Below, piece after piece: positions 35,973 through 45,384 of a stretch of 64,000 nt of DNA; positions within the stretch are counted from its first letter, which is position 1, and each line of letters starts with the position of its first letter. Both the position numbers and the translations under genes were made by a program. The stretch is taken from positions 152,271 to 216,270 of the forward strand of contig WQBJ01000006.1 of assembly GCA_013032095.1 (NCBI GenBank), in the 5' to 3' direction. The stretch is from Ruegeria atlantica (GTDB lineage: Bacteria > Pseudomonadota > Alphaproteobacteria > Rhodobacterales > Rhodobacteraceae). Below the pieces are notes generated by a model. The model did not search any database. It worked only from the letters and a program-made list of their open reading frames with translations, and was not told the DNA's origin.

Positions 35973-36647
35973 ATGACCGCACTGACCGAAGTTAAGGGTG
36001 TAGGTGAGGCGCTTGGAAAGGCGCTGATTGCCAACGGTTTCAAAACTGCCGAAGCCGTCGCCAAAGCCAACCCTGCGGACCTGGTCAAAGTCCCTCGAAT
36101 TGGCGCGGCCCGCGCACCGGTGCTGATCGCCGCAGCGAAGGAGGCAATTGCTGCCAAACCTGCGACGGCCAAACCGGCTGCGAGATCTACGGCCCGAAAA
36201 CCAGCCGCAGCGAAAACTGCTGCGGCCAAACCGGCTGCGAAATCCGCGACTCGAAAACCAGCTGCGGCTAAACCGGCCACCCGCCGCGCACCCGCGCGCA
36301 AGCCTGCGGTGCGCAGACCTGCGGCCCGTAAAACCGTCGCGGCGGCTGCTGCCGAAAAACGGGCTGAAGAGGCCGCTCGCAAAGCCGCGGAGGAAAAGGC
36401 CGCCGCCGAAGCTGCTGAAGCAAAGGCCCGCAAAAAGGCCAAAGCCAAGGCCAAGGCTGAGAAGGCCGCTAAGAAGCTGCAAGAAATGGAGGCTGCGTTC
36501 TCGAAAGCCAAGGACAAGGTGAAGGCCAAGACCAAGAAAGACAAAAAGTCCAAGAAGGACGGAAAGAAAAAAGACGAGTCCAAGAAGGACAAAAAGAAAG
36601 ACAAGAAGAAGGATAAAAAGAAGGATAAGAAAAAGGCGAAGAAGTAA
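35973..36647 (+). CDS. HhH domain plus histone H1-like basic tail protein
   Basis: A 224-residue protein in two parts. Residues 1-58 form a helix-hairpin-helix-like domain (TEVKGVGEALGKALIANGFKTAEAVAKANPADLVKVPRIG), as in DNA-binding proteins. The rest is low-complexity: KPAA/RKPA repeats, then an Ala/Glu/Lys helix, then a nearly pure Lys/Asp C-terminus (about 180-224). It resembles H1-like and AlgP-like bacterial proteins that coat DNA. The start at 35973 has AAAGGA upstream. Its exact role is unknown. Confidence 0.75.
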   Translation: MTALTEVKGVGEALGKALIANGFKTAEAVAKANPADLVKVPRIGAARAPVLIAAAKEAIAAKPATAKPAARSTARKPAAAKTAAAKPAAKSATRKPAAAKPATRRAPARKPAVRRPAARKTVAAAAAEKRAEEAARKAAEEKAAAEAAEAKARKKAKAKAKAEKAAKKLQEMEAAFSKAKDKVKAKTKKDKKSKKDGKKKDESKKDKKKDKKKDKKKDKKKAKK

Positions 36648-36672
36648 TCGTTCTCCGCCTTCTGTTCTTCTG

Positions 36673-36708
36673 ACCGGCACCGCTTGGCGCGGCTGCCGGT
36701 TATTTTAT
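36673..36708 (+). terminator. Terminator after the H1-like gene
   Basis: ACCGGCA at 36673-36679 pairs with TGCCGGT at 36694-36700; an inner CCGC/GCGG pair extends the stem, and TATTTTAT follows. It overlaps the end of the convergent serS. Confidence 0.75.
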
Positions 36709-37997
36709 GTCAGTGTGCCGTCCAGTTGCAGGGTCAGCTTGCCGCCAAGATACGGAGCCAACACTTCGGGCAGAGTCACCGTTCCATCGGCGTTTTGGCC
36801 ATTCTCCAGCACTGCAATCAGGCAGCGCCCAACGGCCAAGCCCGAACCGTTCAGCGTGTGGACATGTTCCGGCTTACCGCCGCCCTCGGGACGGAAGCGC
36901 GCATTCATGCGCCTTGCCTGGAAATCACCGCAGGTCGAGACCGAGCTGATCTCGCGATAGGTGTCCTGACCGGGCAGCCAAGCCTCGATGTCATAGGTGC
37001 GGCGCGCACCAAAACCCATGTCGCCTGTGCACAAGATCACGGTGCGATAGGGTACGCCCAGCTTTTCCAGAATGCCCTCGGCACAGCGCAGCATGCGCTT
37101 TTGTTCCTCGTCAGATTTGTCCGGGTGTGTGACCGAGACCATCTCGACCTTTTCGAATTGATGCTGACGCAGCATCCCGCGCGTGTCTTTACCCGCGCTG
37201 CCTGCTTCGGACCGGAAGCACAGCGAATGTGCGGTATAACGGCGGGGCAGGTAGCTTTCCTCGATCATCGTGTCGTTGACGATGTTGGTCAGCGAGACTT
37301 CGGAGGTCGGGATCAGCCACCAGCCCTCGCGGGTCTGATAGCTGTCTTCGCCGAATTTCGGCAGCTGGCCGGTGCCCTGCATCATCTCGGATAGAACCAG
37401 AACCGGGCCGTTGACCTCGGTGAGCTCGTTCTCGTTGATATGCGTGTCCAGCATGAACTGTGCCAGGGCGCGATGAATACGTGCGACGCCGCCGGACAGT
37501 AGCACAAAGCGCGAGCCGGAGAGTTTGGCGGCCGTTTCGAAGTCCATGCCGTTCCGGACTGCTTCGATTTCGAAATGCTCTTTCGGCGCAAAGTCCAAGG
37601 TGCGCGGTGTGCCCCAGCGGTTGATCTCGACGTTGTCGTCCTCATCCGCGCCCTCCGGTACATCCTCGGCAGGCAGGTTGGCGATGCGGATCAACTGGTC
37701 AGTCAGCAGAGCATCCAGGTCTTTGGCCTCAGCCTGCATCCGGGCGACTTCGGCTTTTTTTTCGGCGACAAGTGCGCGCAGACGTTCGAACGCGGCCTCA
37801 TCACCGCGTCCCTTGGCTGCTCCAACCTCTTTGGAGGCTTTGTTTTGCTCAGCCTGCGCGGTTTCAGCGGCCAGAATTTTGGCCCGGCGGCTTTCGTCCA
37901 GCCTTAGCAAGTCTGACGACACCGGCGCGTCCCCACGGCGCGCAAGGGCGGCGTCGAAGGCGGCAGGGTTTTCGCGAATGGCGCGGATGTCGTGCAT
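36705..37997 (-). CDS. serS: Seryl-tRNA synthetase
   Basis: Class II synthetase of 430 residues that charges tRNA-Ser. The N-terminal coiled-coil arm that grips the tRNA extra arm is at about 25-105 ([39 protein letters not shown] in pieces). Motif 2 reads [22 protein letters not shown]. Motif 3 is [19 protein letters not shown]. It starts at 37997 and follows the MscS gene by 71 bases on the same strand. Confidence 0.96.
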   Translation of the reverse strand: MHDIRAIRENPAAFDAALARRGDAPVSSDLLRLDESRRAKILAAETAQAEQNKASKEVGAAKGRGDEAAFERLRALVAEKKAEVARMQAEAKDLDALLTDQLIRIANLPAEDVPEGADEDDNVEINRWGTPRTLDFAPKEHFEIEAVRNGMDFETAAKLSGSRFVLLSGGVARIHRALAQFMLDTHINENELTEVNGPVLVLSEMMQGTGQLPKFGEDSYQTREGWWLIPTSEVSLTNIVNDTMIEESYLPRRYTAHSLCFRSEAGSAGKDTRGMLRQHQFEKVEMVSVTHPDKSDEEQKRMLRCAEGILEKLGVPYRTVILCTGDMGFGARRTYDIEAWLPGQDTYREISSVSTCGDFQARRMNARFRPEGGGKPEHVHTLNGSGLAVGRCLIAVLENGQNADGTVTLPEVLAPYLGGKLTLQLDGTLT

Positions 37998-38068
37998 GGT
38001 TCAGATCCTTAATGCGTGAATCACTAGGATCGCTTATGCACCATCTGAAAGGCGGGGTGTAGCACCGG

Positions 38069-39733
38069 TTACGACTTATCGGCGCCCTCGTGTGTTTCAT
38101 GCGCCAGATGGCCGTCCCATTCTTCTGCCGGGATCTTCGGTTCGGGCGGATCGGCCATGTAAGAAGGCGTCATGATCTGCACATTGTTCTCGTTGAAGAC
38201 GGCCACGATGTTGCGGTGCAGGTCCGAGCGGATTTTCGGGATGATACTGCCCCGCGTGGTGTAGCCGTTGATCTGATAATTAATCGCGTAATCCGCCAGT
38301 GCTGTCCACAGCACGAAAGGCTCGGGCTTGGTCTTGATGCCCTTGGTGCGGTGGGCGGCCTCAATAAGCATCGCCTCTACTTTTTCAGGCGGCTCCTCAT
38401 AGCCGATGCCAACGGTCGTGTGCAGCAATAGCCCGCTGCCGTCTGTTTTCTTTGAGAAATTCACGACATCCGAGTTCATCAGCTGCGCGTTGGGGATCGA
38501 GATCAACTCGTTTTTGATGGATTTCAAGTGCGTTTCCATCAGTTTGATTTGCACCACATCGCCGATATGGTCCCCAATTTGGATTCGGTCGCCAATCGAA
38601 GTCGAGCGGCGGTAGATCACAAACAAACCCGCTAGCATGTTCGACACGACCGAATTCGCGCCCAGAGACAGCATTGCACCTACCAGAATGGTCAGTCCCT
38701 GAAACGCCGCAGAATCCGAACCCGGAATGTAGGGAACTGCAAAAACGAGTGCGATCAGGATGACAATGACACGGGCGATGTTGAAGGTGGGGCTGACCCA
38801 GTGTTTCTCAAAATCGCCCATGTCGAATGAGCCAGCCTCTACCGCGTCAAAAAACACGCGCATGCCTTTGATGATATACATCGTCACCCAGGTGATCAGC
38901 CCCAGCATGATCAGATTAGGAAAATAGCTGAGTATGCCTTTGAAGATCAGCAGAACCGGTTCAGTCAGGTAGGTCAGCAGCAGCTGCGCGAAATACCGGG
39001 TCTCAGCAAAGGCCAGTAGGACAAAGGACAGGTAGTAGTAGAAGCCCAGAAAGAAGATGACCAGCAGGATGAAATTCAAGCCATACCGCACCAGTGCAGC
39101 AATCGCTTCGGCCTGAACACTTTTGGCGGTGGCGGTTTCTACGTCCCTCAAGTGGCGTTTGACGAATTTCAACGTCCGCCGCCGGATCCGACCATGCAGC
39201 CAGAGGATAACCACGACAAATACAACAAAACCGAACGTCCAGGCCGCAGCCTCGATCGCGCCGGATACGCGTGCCTGTTCCGTGCGGTTGGCCCGGTAGG
39301 CGATGATGGCTTCCTCGATCGCCTGACCATGAAGGAAGCTAAGAACTTCCAACTCCATCTGATCCAGTTCAGCGTCTGCAACGGTCACGATGGATACGAC
39401 CACACCATCTGCTCGAATAGCGATGCCAAGCTCGGTTTCCTCGAACGAAATCTCGACTGTGGGGCTTTCTGAGGCTTCGGCAACCTCTATGATCATGTCC
39501 TGCACACCTTCCGCGCGTTCTGGCGCGGGCAGGGCACTGGAGCCGCGCAAGAAAAACAGCATGTCGCCGTCCACGATCACGGGTGCCTTGAAGTTATCCG
39601 AATCCTCAGTCTCGGGTTCAACGATTTCAGCGGGTGTTTCCTGCGCTTGCAGTGGTGCAGCCAGACATAGAACCAACGCCAGCAACGACAGCAAAACCGT
39701 CAACGATTGGAATGGTTTGAAGTGTGCTGTCAT
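38069..39733 (-). CDS. MscS family mechanosensitive channel
   Basis: A 554-residue membrane protein. The start at 39733 (MTAHFKPFQSL) has GAGAGGGA upstream and begins a signal peptide ending near PLQAQE. A periplasmic domain of about 150 residues follows, then five hydrophobic segments. The pore and beta domain read LGANSVVSNMLAGLFVIYRRSTSIGDRIQIGDHIGDVVQI, diagnostic of MscS. The extra N-terminal domain makes it an MscK/YbdG-like variant. It likely vents solutes at hypo-osmotic shock. Confidence 0.85.
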   Translation of the reverse strand: MTAHFKPFQSLTVLLSLLALVLCLAAPLQAQETPAEIVEPETEDSDNFKAPVIVDGDMLFFLRGSSALPAPERAEGVQDMIIEVAEASESPTVEISFEETELGIAIRADGVVVSIVTVADAELDQMELEVLSFLHGQAIEEAIIAYRANRTEQARVSGAIEAAAWTFGFVVFVVVILWLHGRIRRRTLKFVKRHLRDVETATAKSVQAEAIAALVRYGLNFILLVIFFLGFYYYLSFVLLAFAETRYFAQLLLTYLTEPVLLIFKGILSYFPNLIMLGLITWVTMYIIKGMRVFFDAVEAGSFDMGDFEKHWVSPTFNIARVIVILIALVFAVPYIPGSDSAAFQGLTILVGAMLSLGANSVVSNMLAGLFVIYRRSTSIGDRIQIGDHIGDVVQIKLMETHLKSIKNELISIPNAQLMNSDVVNFSKKTDGSGLLLHTTVGIGYEEPPEKVEAMLIEAAHRTKGIKTKPEPFVLWTALADYAINYQINGYTTRGSIIPKIRSDLHRNIVAVFNENNVQIMTPSYMADPPEPKIPAEEWDGHLAHETHEGADKS

Positions 39734-39934
39734 TGTCCCTCTCTTTGGTTGACTATAGCCAAGTTCGGGTCTCTGCCTAGGACATATCTGCAACGCTTTG
39801 GTGCGACTTGTCGTGCCGCAGTCCGGTTCAGGTGGGTCACAGCGCCGCCATTGCTTGCAAAGGCGCATCTCAGGGCATAGGTTCCCGCCAAATTTGCGGA
39901 ACGGTGCCGCAAGTCAAAGCAAAAGGAATATCCC

Positions 39935-40222
39935 ATGGAAGGTGGCGCAATCGCCCAGTTTCTCCCGCTGATCCTGATCTTCGCGATTATGTACTTTCTG
40001 CTGATCCGTCCGCAGCAGAAGAAGATGAAGCAACATCAGGCCATGGTCGAGGCCGTGCGCCGGGGTGATCAGGTTGTCACTCAGGGTGGTCTGATCGGCA
40101 AGGTGTCGAAGGTCAAAGAAGGCGAGAACGAGATCGAGGTTGAACTCGCCGAGAACGTCAAGGTTCGCGTGGTTAAGTCGACTATTGCGCAGGTTCTGAA
40201 CAAGACCGAACCGGCGAAGTAA
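39935..40222 (+). CDS. yajC: Preprotein translocase subunit YajC
   Basis: A 95-residue protein with a single membrane segment (AQFLPLILIFAIMYFLLIRPQQKKMKQH) and a small basic-acidic tail (GDQVVTQGGLIGKVSKVKEGENEIEVEL), the standard YajC layout. It joins SecDF in the holo-translocon and precedes secD by 33 bases. Confidence 0.95.
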   Translation: MEGGAIAQFLPLILIFAIMYFLLIRPQQKKMKQHQAMVEAVRRGDQVVTQGGLIGKVSKVKEGENEIEVELAENVKVRVVKSTIAQVLNKTEPAK

Positions 40223-40255
40223 CTTCGCGCGACAATCCCTTGAAAAGGCAGGGTA

Positions 40256-41917
40256 ATGCTGCAAATTGATACCTGGAAGCGGGTTCTGATCTGGTCGGTC
40301 TGTGTGATCGGCTTGCTCATGGCCCTGCCGAATGCGTTCTACACGCGTGTCGAGCAATCCAACGATGCCAAGGCTGCGATCGAACTTGGCATCGACACCC
40401 CCGAAATGCAGACTGAGGCGGAGCAGTGGCCTAATTGGTTGCCTTCTTCGCTGGTCAATCTTGGCCTTGACCTGCGGGGCGGTGCGCATCTGCTGGCGGA
40501 AGTGAAGGTCGAAGATGTTTACGAATCCCGGATGGAGGCGATGTGGCCTGAAATCCGTGATGCCCTGCGGGATGAGCGCGGCACCGTTGGTACGATCCGG
40601 AAACAAGACTCAGCGCCGGATGAGATTCGCGTTCGCATCAGCCAGCCCGAAGGCATGTCCCGAGCGCTGGAAGTTGTGCGCGGTCTGGCCCGTCAGGTGC
40701 AAACCCTGACCGGGGTGGGGGCAACTGACATCGAAGCTCGTGCAGAAGGTGACACCATCATCGTGCAGCTTTCCGAGGCCGAGAAACTGGCATCCGACGA
40801 CCGCACGGTGCGTCAGGCGTTGGAAATCATCCGCCGCCGGATCGACGAGGTCGGCACCCGTGAACCTACCATTCAGCGGCAAGGTGCGGATCGAATCCTG
40901 ATCCAAGTGCCAGGCATCGGCAGCGCAGGCGAGCTGAAAGAGATCATCGGCACTACTGCACAGCTCACCTTCAACCCAGTGGCCGGACGCGGCTCTGACC
41001 CTGATGCGGTTCCTGCCGTCGGTCAAAAGGTTGTGCCGTCAATTGACGAAGACGGTGTGTATTACACGCTCGATGCTGCCCCCGTTGTGACAGGCGAGGA
41101 ACTGGTAGACGCACAACCCTCGTTCGACCAGAATGGCCGCCCGGCGGTCAGCTTCCGGTTCAACACTTCTGGCGCACGTAAATTTGGCGACTATACACTG
41201 GAAAACGTCGGTGCGCCCTTTGCCATCGTTCTGGATGACGAAGTGATTTCGGCGCCAGTGATCCAAAGCCATATTCCAGGCGGGTCTGGGATCATCACCG
41301 GCAACTTCACCGTTGAGGAAAGCACCAATCTGGCCGTCCTATTGCGCGCCGGCGCGTTGCCTGCCGGGATGGAGTTCTTGGAAGAACGTACCATCGGCCC
41401 TGAACTGGGGCAGGACAGCATCGACGCGGGCAAGGTTGCAACCGTCGTGGCTTTTGTCGCTGTGCTGACCTTCATGGCGCTCAGCTATGGCCTGTTTGGT
41501 GTATTTGCCAATATCGCGCTGATCGTCAACGTCGGTTTGATCTTTGGCCTGCTGTCCTTGATCGGGGCAACCCTGACTCTGCCGGGTATTGCAGGAATCG
41601 TTCTGACCGTTGGTATGGCGGTCGACGCCAATGTGCTGATCTTTGAACGTATCCGCGAAGAACTGAAATCCGCCAAAGGCCCGGCACGTGCCATCGAACT
41701 GGGCTATGAAAAGGCGCTGTCGGCCATTCTGGATGCCAACGTCACCACATTCATCACTGCAACGATTCTGTTCGCTATGGGCAGCGGCCCGGTGCGCGGC
41801 TTCGCGATTACACTGGGGCTGGGTATTCTGACCTCGGTCTTCACCGCAATCTTTGTGACGCGCCTGATGATCGTGATGTGGTTCGAACGCCGCCGCCCGA
41901 AAATGATCGAGGTTTGA
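40256..41917 (+). CDS. secD: Protein translocase subunit SecD
   Basis: Proton-driven export motor subunit, 553 residues. LGLDLRGGAHLL is the D1 motif after the first membrane segment. A large periplasmic P1 domain follows, then five membrane segments, with LGQDSIDAGKVATVVAFVAVL and VDANVLIFERIREELKS (D4-type motif with the functional Asp). It helps pull proteins out of the SecYEG channel on the periplasmic side. secF starts one base after its stop. Confidence 0.96.
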   Translation: MLQIDTWKRVLIWSVCVIGLLMALPNAFYTRVEQSNDAKAAIELGIDTPEMQTEAEQWPNWLPSSLVNLGLDLRGGAHLLAEVKVEDVYESRMEAMWPEIRDALRDERGTVGTIRKQDSAPDEIRVRISQPEGMSRALEVVRGLARQVQTLTGVGATDIEARAEGDTIIVQLSEAEKLASDDRTVRQALEIIRRRIDEVGTREPTIQRQGADRILIQVPGIGSAGELKEIIGTTAQLTFNPVAGRGSDPDAVPAVGQKVVPSIDEDGVYYTLDAAPVVTGEELVDAQPSFDQNGRPAVSFRFNTSGARKFGDYTLENVGAPFAIVLDDEVISAPVIQSHIPGGSGIITGNFTVEESTNLAVLLRAGALPAGMEFLEERTIGPELGQDSIDAGKVATVVAFVAVLTFMALSYGLFGVFANIALIVNVGLIFGLLSLIGATLTLPGIAGIVLTVGMAVDANVLIFERIREELKSAKGPARAIELGYEKALSAILDANVTTFITATILFAMGSGPVRGFAITLGLGILTSVFTAIFVTRLMIVMWFERRRPKMIEV

Positions 41918-41918
41918 C

Positions 41919-42887
41919 ATGAGACTGAAACTCGTACCCCAGAACACCTCGTTCGACTTCTTCAGCCGCTGGAAAGTATGGCTGGGTATCTCGGGCCTGA
42001 TGATGGTCGTGGCGTTCACGTCTTTCATGCTGCAAGGGCTGAACTTTGGCATCGACTTCCGCGGCGGCACCACGATCCGGACCGAAAGCGCGCAAGAGAT
42101 TGACGTCGGTGCTTATCGCGACGCCATCGCGCCGCTTGAACTGGGTGATGTCACGATTACCGAGATTTTTGATCCCACTTTCGGGCCGGATGAAAATGTG
42201 GCGATGATCCGTATTCAAGCCCAGGAGGATGCGGAGGCTGTCTCGGCCGCCACGGTCAATGCGGTGCAAGAGGCGCTGAAGGTTGCTGCGCCGGATATCG
42301 AGTTCGTATCCGTCGAATCCGTGGGCCCAAAGGTCTCGGGCGAGTTGATCCAGACTGCTGTGATCGCGGTGGTTCTCGCCATCGGAGCGGTGCTTGTCTA
42401 CATCTGGCTACGCTTCGAATGGCAGTTTGCGCTGGGGGCTGTGGCCGCGCTGGTGCATGACGTGATCCTGACCATCGGAATCTTCTCAGAACTGCAAATC
42501 CGTTTCGATCTGGCCATCATTGCAGCGTTGCTGACCATCGTCGGTTACTCGCTGAACGACACCGTGGTCGTGTTTGACCGGGTGCGTGAGAACCTGCGGA
42601 AGTACAAGAAGAAAGACCTGAAAGAGGTTCTGAATATCTCGATCAACGAAACCCTTAGCCGGACGGTGATGACCTCGGTCACCACACTGCTGGCGCTGAT
42701 CTCGCTCTATATTCTGGGCGGGGATGTGATCCGCGGCTTTGTCTTTGCGATGATCTGGGGTGTGATCGTGGGGACCTATTCCTCGGTCTTCGTGGCCTCG
42801 ACCATTCTGCTGTGGCTTGGCGTCAAGCGCGACTGGTCTAAGCCGTCGAACACCGCTGGTAACCAGTTTGCCAACATCGACGCCTGA
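41919..42887 (+). CDS. secF: Protein translocase subunit SecF
   Basis: Partner of SecD, 322 residues. FGIDFRGGTTIRTES is the F1 motif; six membrane segments include LTIVGYSLNDTVVVFDRVRENL and SRTVMTSVTTLLALISLYILGG. The sec genes run yajC-secD-secF. A strong hairpin begins seven bases after the stop and could end the operon, although the next gene reads into it. Confidence 0.96.
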   Translation: MRLKLVPQNTSFDFFSRWKVWLGISGLMMVVAFTSFMLQGLNFGIDFRGGTTIRTESAQEIDVGAYRDAIAPLELGDVTITEIFDPTFGPDENVAMIRIQAQEDAEAVSAATVNAVQEALKVAAPDIEFVSVESVGPKVSGELIQTAVIAVVLAIGAVLVYIWLRFEWQFALGAVAALVHDVILTIGIFSELQIRFDLAIIAALLTIVGYSLNDTVVVFDRVRENLRKYKKKDLKEVLNISINETLSRTVMTSVTTLLALISLYILGGDVIRGFVFAMIWGVIVGTYSSVFVASTILLWLGVKRDWSKPSNTAGNQFANIDA

Positions 42888-43626
42888 GTTTTTCGGCCAG
42901 TCCCCAACGGGGCTGGCCGTTATTCTATTCGCCGCATTCCTTGGCGGCGTCGTCCGAGGGTTTTCCGGGTTCGGGACCGCGCTGATTTTCCTGCCCCTTT
43001 CCACCCCTTACCTCGGCCCGTTCGGCGCGCTGATCGGCCTGACTATCATGGACATTTTCGGACCGCTGCCGAACCTGCGCCGGGCTTGGCACGATGTGCA
43101 TCGCAAGGATCTGATGCGGTTGGTGGTGGGATGTGCGCTGCTATTGCCCGTTGGTTTGTGGGTGCTGACAAAGGTCGAGCCCGAGGTCTTTCGTTATGCC
43201 GTAAGTCTGCTGGCGCTCTTCATGCTGGCCGTGCTGATCCTTGGTTTACGTTACCACGGCCACGTCGGACGGGGCATGGTCGCTGGTATCGGTGCGGCGG
43301 CTGGGTTTCTTGGGGGCGTTGCTGGTTTGCCAGGCCCGGCCGTGATCCTTTTCTACATGTCGCGCCCTGTGCCGGTTGAGGTAATCCGCGCTACGATCCT
43401 GTTGTTTCTGTTTGCCTTTGACTTCCTCCTTTTGGGCTACCTGACCGGAATGGGGAGAATTACTTGGTCTGCGATGTCCTTGGGTTTTGTACTTGCGGTG
43501 CCGAATCTTGTCGGGAATTGGCTGGGCGGATGGCTCTTCCGCCCCGACCGCGAGAAACTCTATCGCGCTGCCGCTTATCTGGCGATTGCGCTCGCGGCCT
43601 TGTCGGGACTGCCGCTTTGGGGCTAG
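42868..43626 (+). CDS. TSUP family membrane permease, start uncertain
   Basis: About 252 residues and seven to eight hydrophobic segments. AAFLGGVVRGFSGFGTALIFLPLS near the N-terminus and AAAGFLGGVAGLPGPAVILFYMSRP in the middle are the two TSUP repeats. There is no ATG or GTG before the conserved start. TTG 42868 (inside secF), TTG 42817, CTG 42856 or CTG 42913 must serve; 42868 is used here. A terminator-like hairpin (42894-42925) falls within the first codons. It lies between sec and ccm genes; substrate unknown. Confidence 0.75.
   Translation: MPTSTPEFFGQSPTGLAVILFAAFLGGVVRGFSGFGTALIFLPLSTPYLGPFGALIGLTIMDIFGPLPNLRRAWHDVHRKDLMRLVVGCALLLPVGLWVLTKVEPEVFRYAVSLLALFMLAVLILGLRYHGHVGRGMVAGIGAAAGFLGGVAGLPGPAVILFYMSRPVPVEVIRATILLFLFAFDFLLLGYLTGMGRITWSAMSLGFVLAVPNLVGNWLGGWLFRPDREKLYRAAAYLAIALAALSGLPLWG
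42894..42925 (+). terminator. Terminator-like hairpin at secF end / start of TSUP gene
   Basis: CGGCCAG at 42894-42900 pairs with CTGGCCG at 42913-42919, and CCCC at 42902-42905 pairs with GGGG at 42909-42912 around AAC. TTATTCTATTC follows. The structure is strong but lies inside the probable coding start of the next gene, so it may act as an attenuator. Confidence 0.55.
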
Positions 43627-43634
43627 AAGATGCC

Positions 43635-43988
43635 ATGCGCCTGAATGAGATCACCTACAACAACTCCGCCCCGGTCGATGGATACGGTCCCGGGTTTTTT
43701 CGGATTGGTGGGCAGGTTTTTCAAAGTGCGGTTCTGACCGGGCCGGCTGGTACTGTCGCTTGGGGCGGGTACGAGGACGAGGCACCGCTGCTGGCTCTCT
43801 CTGAGGCCGTGGACGTATTGTTCATCGGCACGGGGGCGGACCTTGCCCATATCCCCTCGGACCTAAGGGCGGCCTTGGAACGCGCTGGAATGGGTGTTGA
43901 GATCATGAACTCTCCGGCTGCTTGCCGCACCTACAACGTGCTGTTGTCCGAAGGGCGACGCATAGCGTTGGCCTTGATGCCGGTCTGA
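43635..43988 (+). CDS. Mth938-like domain protein (NDUFAF3-type)
   Basis: A 117-residue protein of the Mth938/DUF498 family (PF04430). GYGPGFFRIGGQVFQSAVLTGPAGTVAWGG and VDVLFIGTGADLAHIPSDLRAALERAG are the typical blocks, with NSPAACRTYNVLLSEGRRIALALMP at the end. The human relative NDUFAF3 helps assemble complex I. In bacteria the role is uncertain, but placement next to secDF and ccm genes, seen in other Alphaproteobacteria, fits membrane complex assembly. Confidence 0.85.
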   Translation: MRLNEITYNNSAPVDGYGPGFFRIGGQVFQSAVLTGPAGTVAWGGYEDEAPLLALSEAVDVLFIGTGADLAHIPSDLRAALERAGMGVEIMNSPAACRTYNVLLSEGRRIALALMPV

Positions 43989-44055
43989 CCATTCGCCACA
44001 GCCCTGCGTCAAATCTTGCCTTTTGCCCCTGACGGCAATGAGATAAGCGGGGCTC

Positions 44056-44670
44056 ATGACATTGACTGTTACCGACCTAGCCATCGCCCGTGGCGGTGTC
44101 CCCGTGCTTGAGGGGCTGAGTTTTGCACTGCATCCGGGCAAAGCGCTGATTCTGCGCGGGCCGAATGGGATCGGGAAGACCACATTGCTGCGAACGCTGG
44201 CTGGACTGCAGCCGCCGCTGGCCGGGCAGGTAGACGGGGCTGAGGATCAGATCGCCTATGCCTCGCATTCGGACGGGTTGAAACCGACCCTGACAGTGAT
44301 CGAAAACCTGACCTTCTGGGCTTCGGTCTTCGGCACCCATGACATTCAGGGCGCACTTGATGCATTTGCGCTGAACGAACTGGCTGACCGGCACGCGGGA
44401 AACCTGTCGGCGGGCCAGAAACGTCGGTTGGGTCTGGCACGGATGTTGGTGACGGGGCGGCCGATCTGGATGCTGGATGAACCAACCGTTTCGTTGGATC
44501 GCAATGCAGTGCAGATGTTTGCCGATGCCGTCCGCGCGCATCTAGGGCAGGGCGGGTCCGCACTGATCGCGACCCACATTGACCTTGGCCTGGACGGGGA
44601 AGTTCTGGACGTAGGTCCCAACAAGGCCAAGCCCAAACCCATCGACGATTTCGACGGAGGCTTCCTGTGA
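44056..44670 (+). CDS. ccmA: Heme exporter ATP-binding protein CcmA
   Basis: ATPase of the CcmABCD complex, 204 residues. Walker A is GPNGIGKTT, the signature [15 protein letters not shown], Walker [15 protein letters not shown] use releases holo-CcmE from CcmCD. Its stop overlaps the GTG start of ccmB. Confidence 0.95.
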   Translation: MTLTVTDLAIARGGVPVLEGLSFALHPGKALILRGPNGIGKTTLLRTLAGLQPPLAGQVDGAEDQIAYASHSDGLKPTLTVIENLTFWASVFGTHDIQGALDAFALNELADRHAGNLSAGQKRRLGLARMLVTGRPIWMLDEPTVSLDRNAVQMFADAVRAHLGQGGSALIATHIDLGLDGEVLDVGPNKAKPKPIDDFDGGFL

Positions 44671-45323
44671 TCGCCCTGTTGCTGCGAGACCTGAAACTGG
44701 CCTTCCGCGCTGGCGGAGGATTTGGCCTTGGTCTGGCTTTCTTTCTGATCGTGACGGTTCTGGTACCCTTTTCAGTGGGCCCGCAATCCTCTCTGCTTTC
44801 AACCATCGCACCGGGTGTCCTATGGCTGGGCGCGCTACTGGCTTGCCTGTTGTCGCTGGACCGCCTGCTGGCGCTGGATTGGGAGGACGGCTCGCTTGAC
44901 TTGCTGGCCACCGCGCCTCTGCCTCTTGAGTCGGTGGTTTCGATCAAGGCGTTGGCTCATTGGCTGACCACCGGCCTGCCGCTGGTTCTGGCAGCTCCTT
45001 TTCTGGGGGTGCTGCTGAACCTGCCAGTGCCGGGGTTTTTCTGGCTGGTGATCTCGCTGCTGATTGGCACTCCGGCGATGAGTGTCATCGGAACCTTCGG
45101 TGCCGCCCTGACTGTTGGCCTCAAACGCGGAGGGTTGTTGTTGTCGCTTCTGGTTCTGCCGCTCTACGTGCCAACCCTGATCTTTGGGGCGGAAGTGGCC
45201 CGCCGCGGTGCCACGGGTATGGAAACGCAAACCCCGCTGCTGATGCTGGCAGGGATCACGGCGGCCACGATTGCCCTGCTACCATTTGCCAGCGCCGCAG
45301 TGCTGCGCATCAACCTTCGGTGA
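44667..45323 (+). CDS. ccmB: Heme exporter permease CcmB
   Basis: Six-segment membrane protein, 218 residues. It starts at GTG 44667 within the ccmA stop (GTGA). [32 protein letters not shown] and [25 protein letters not shown] are hallmark CcmB segments. It works with CcmA to release holo-CcmE. A 61-base gap with an FNR-type dyad separates it from ccmC. Confidence 0.95.
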   Translation: MIALLLRDLKLAFRAGGGFGLGLAFFLIVTVLVPFSVGPQSSLLSTIAPGVLWLGALLACLLSLDRLLALDWEDGSLDLLATAPLPLESVVSIKALAHWLTTGLPLVLAAPFLGVLLNLPVPGFFWLVISLLIGTPAMSVIGTFGAALTVGLKRGGLLLSLLVLPLYVPTLIFGAEVARRGATGMETQTPLLMLAGITAATIALLPFASAAVLRINLR

Positions 45324-45335
45324 CGCGTTCAAACT

Positions 45336-45349
45336 TTGACCAATGTCAA
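45336..45349. promoter_or_regulatory. CRP/FNR-type dyad upstream of ccmC
   Basis: TTGAC-CAAT-GTCAA is a perfect inverted repeat with four-base spacing, the shape of NnrR/DNR/FNR-class sites. It sits 36 bases before the ccmC start. The identical 14-mer, plus one T on each side, recurs upstream of the truncated hemoglobin gene. Confidence 0.6.
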
Positions 45350-45384
45350 TTGAGAACGGCCCCGACTCGGACTAGATAAGGCCC

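Noticed and set aside
35940..36680. Minus-strand Leu/Phe/Gly-rich open frames opposite the H1-like gene
   Set aside because: They mirror the lysine/alanine repeats of the real gene; the apparent membrane protein is an artefact of low-complexity DNA.
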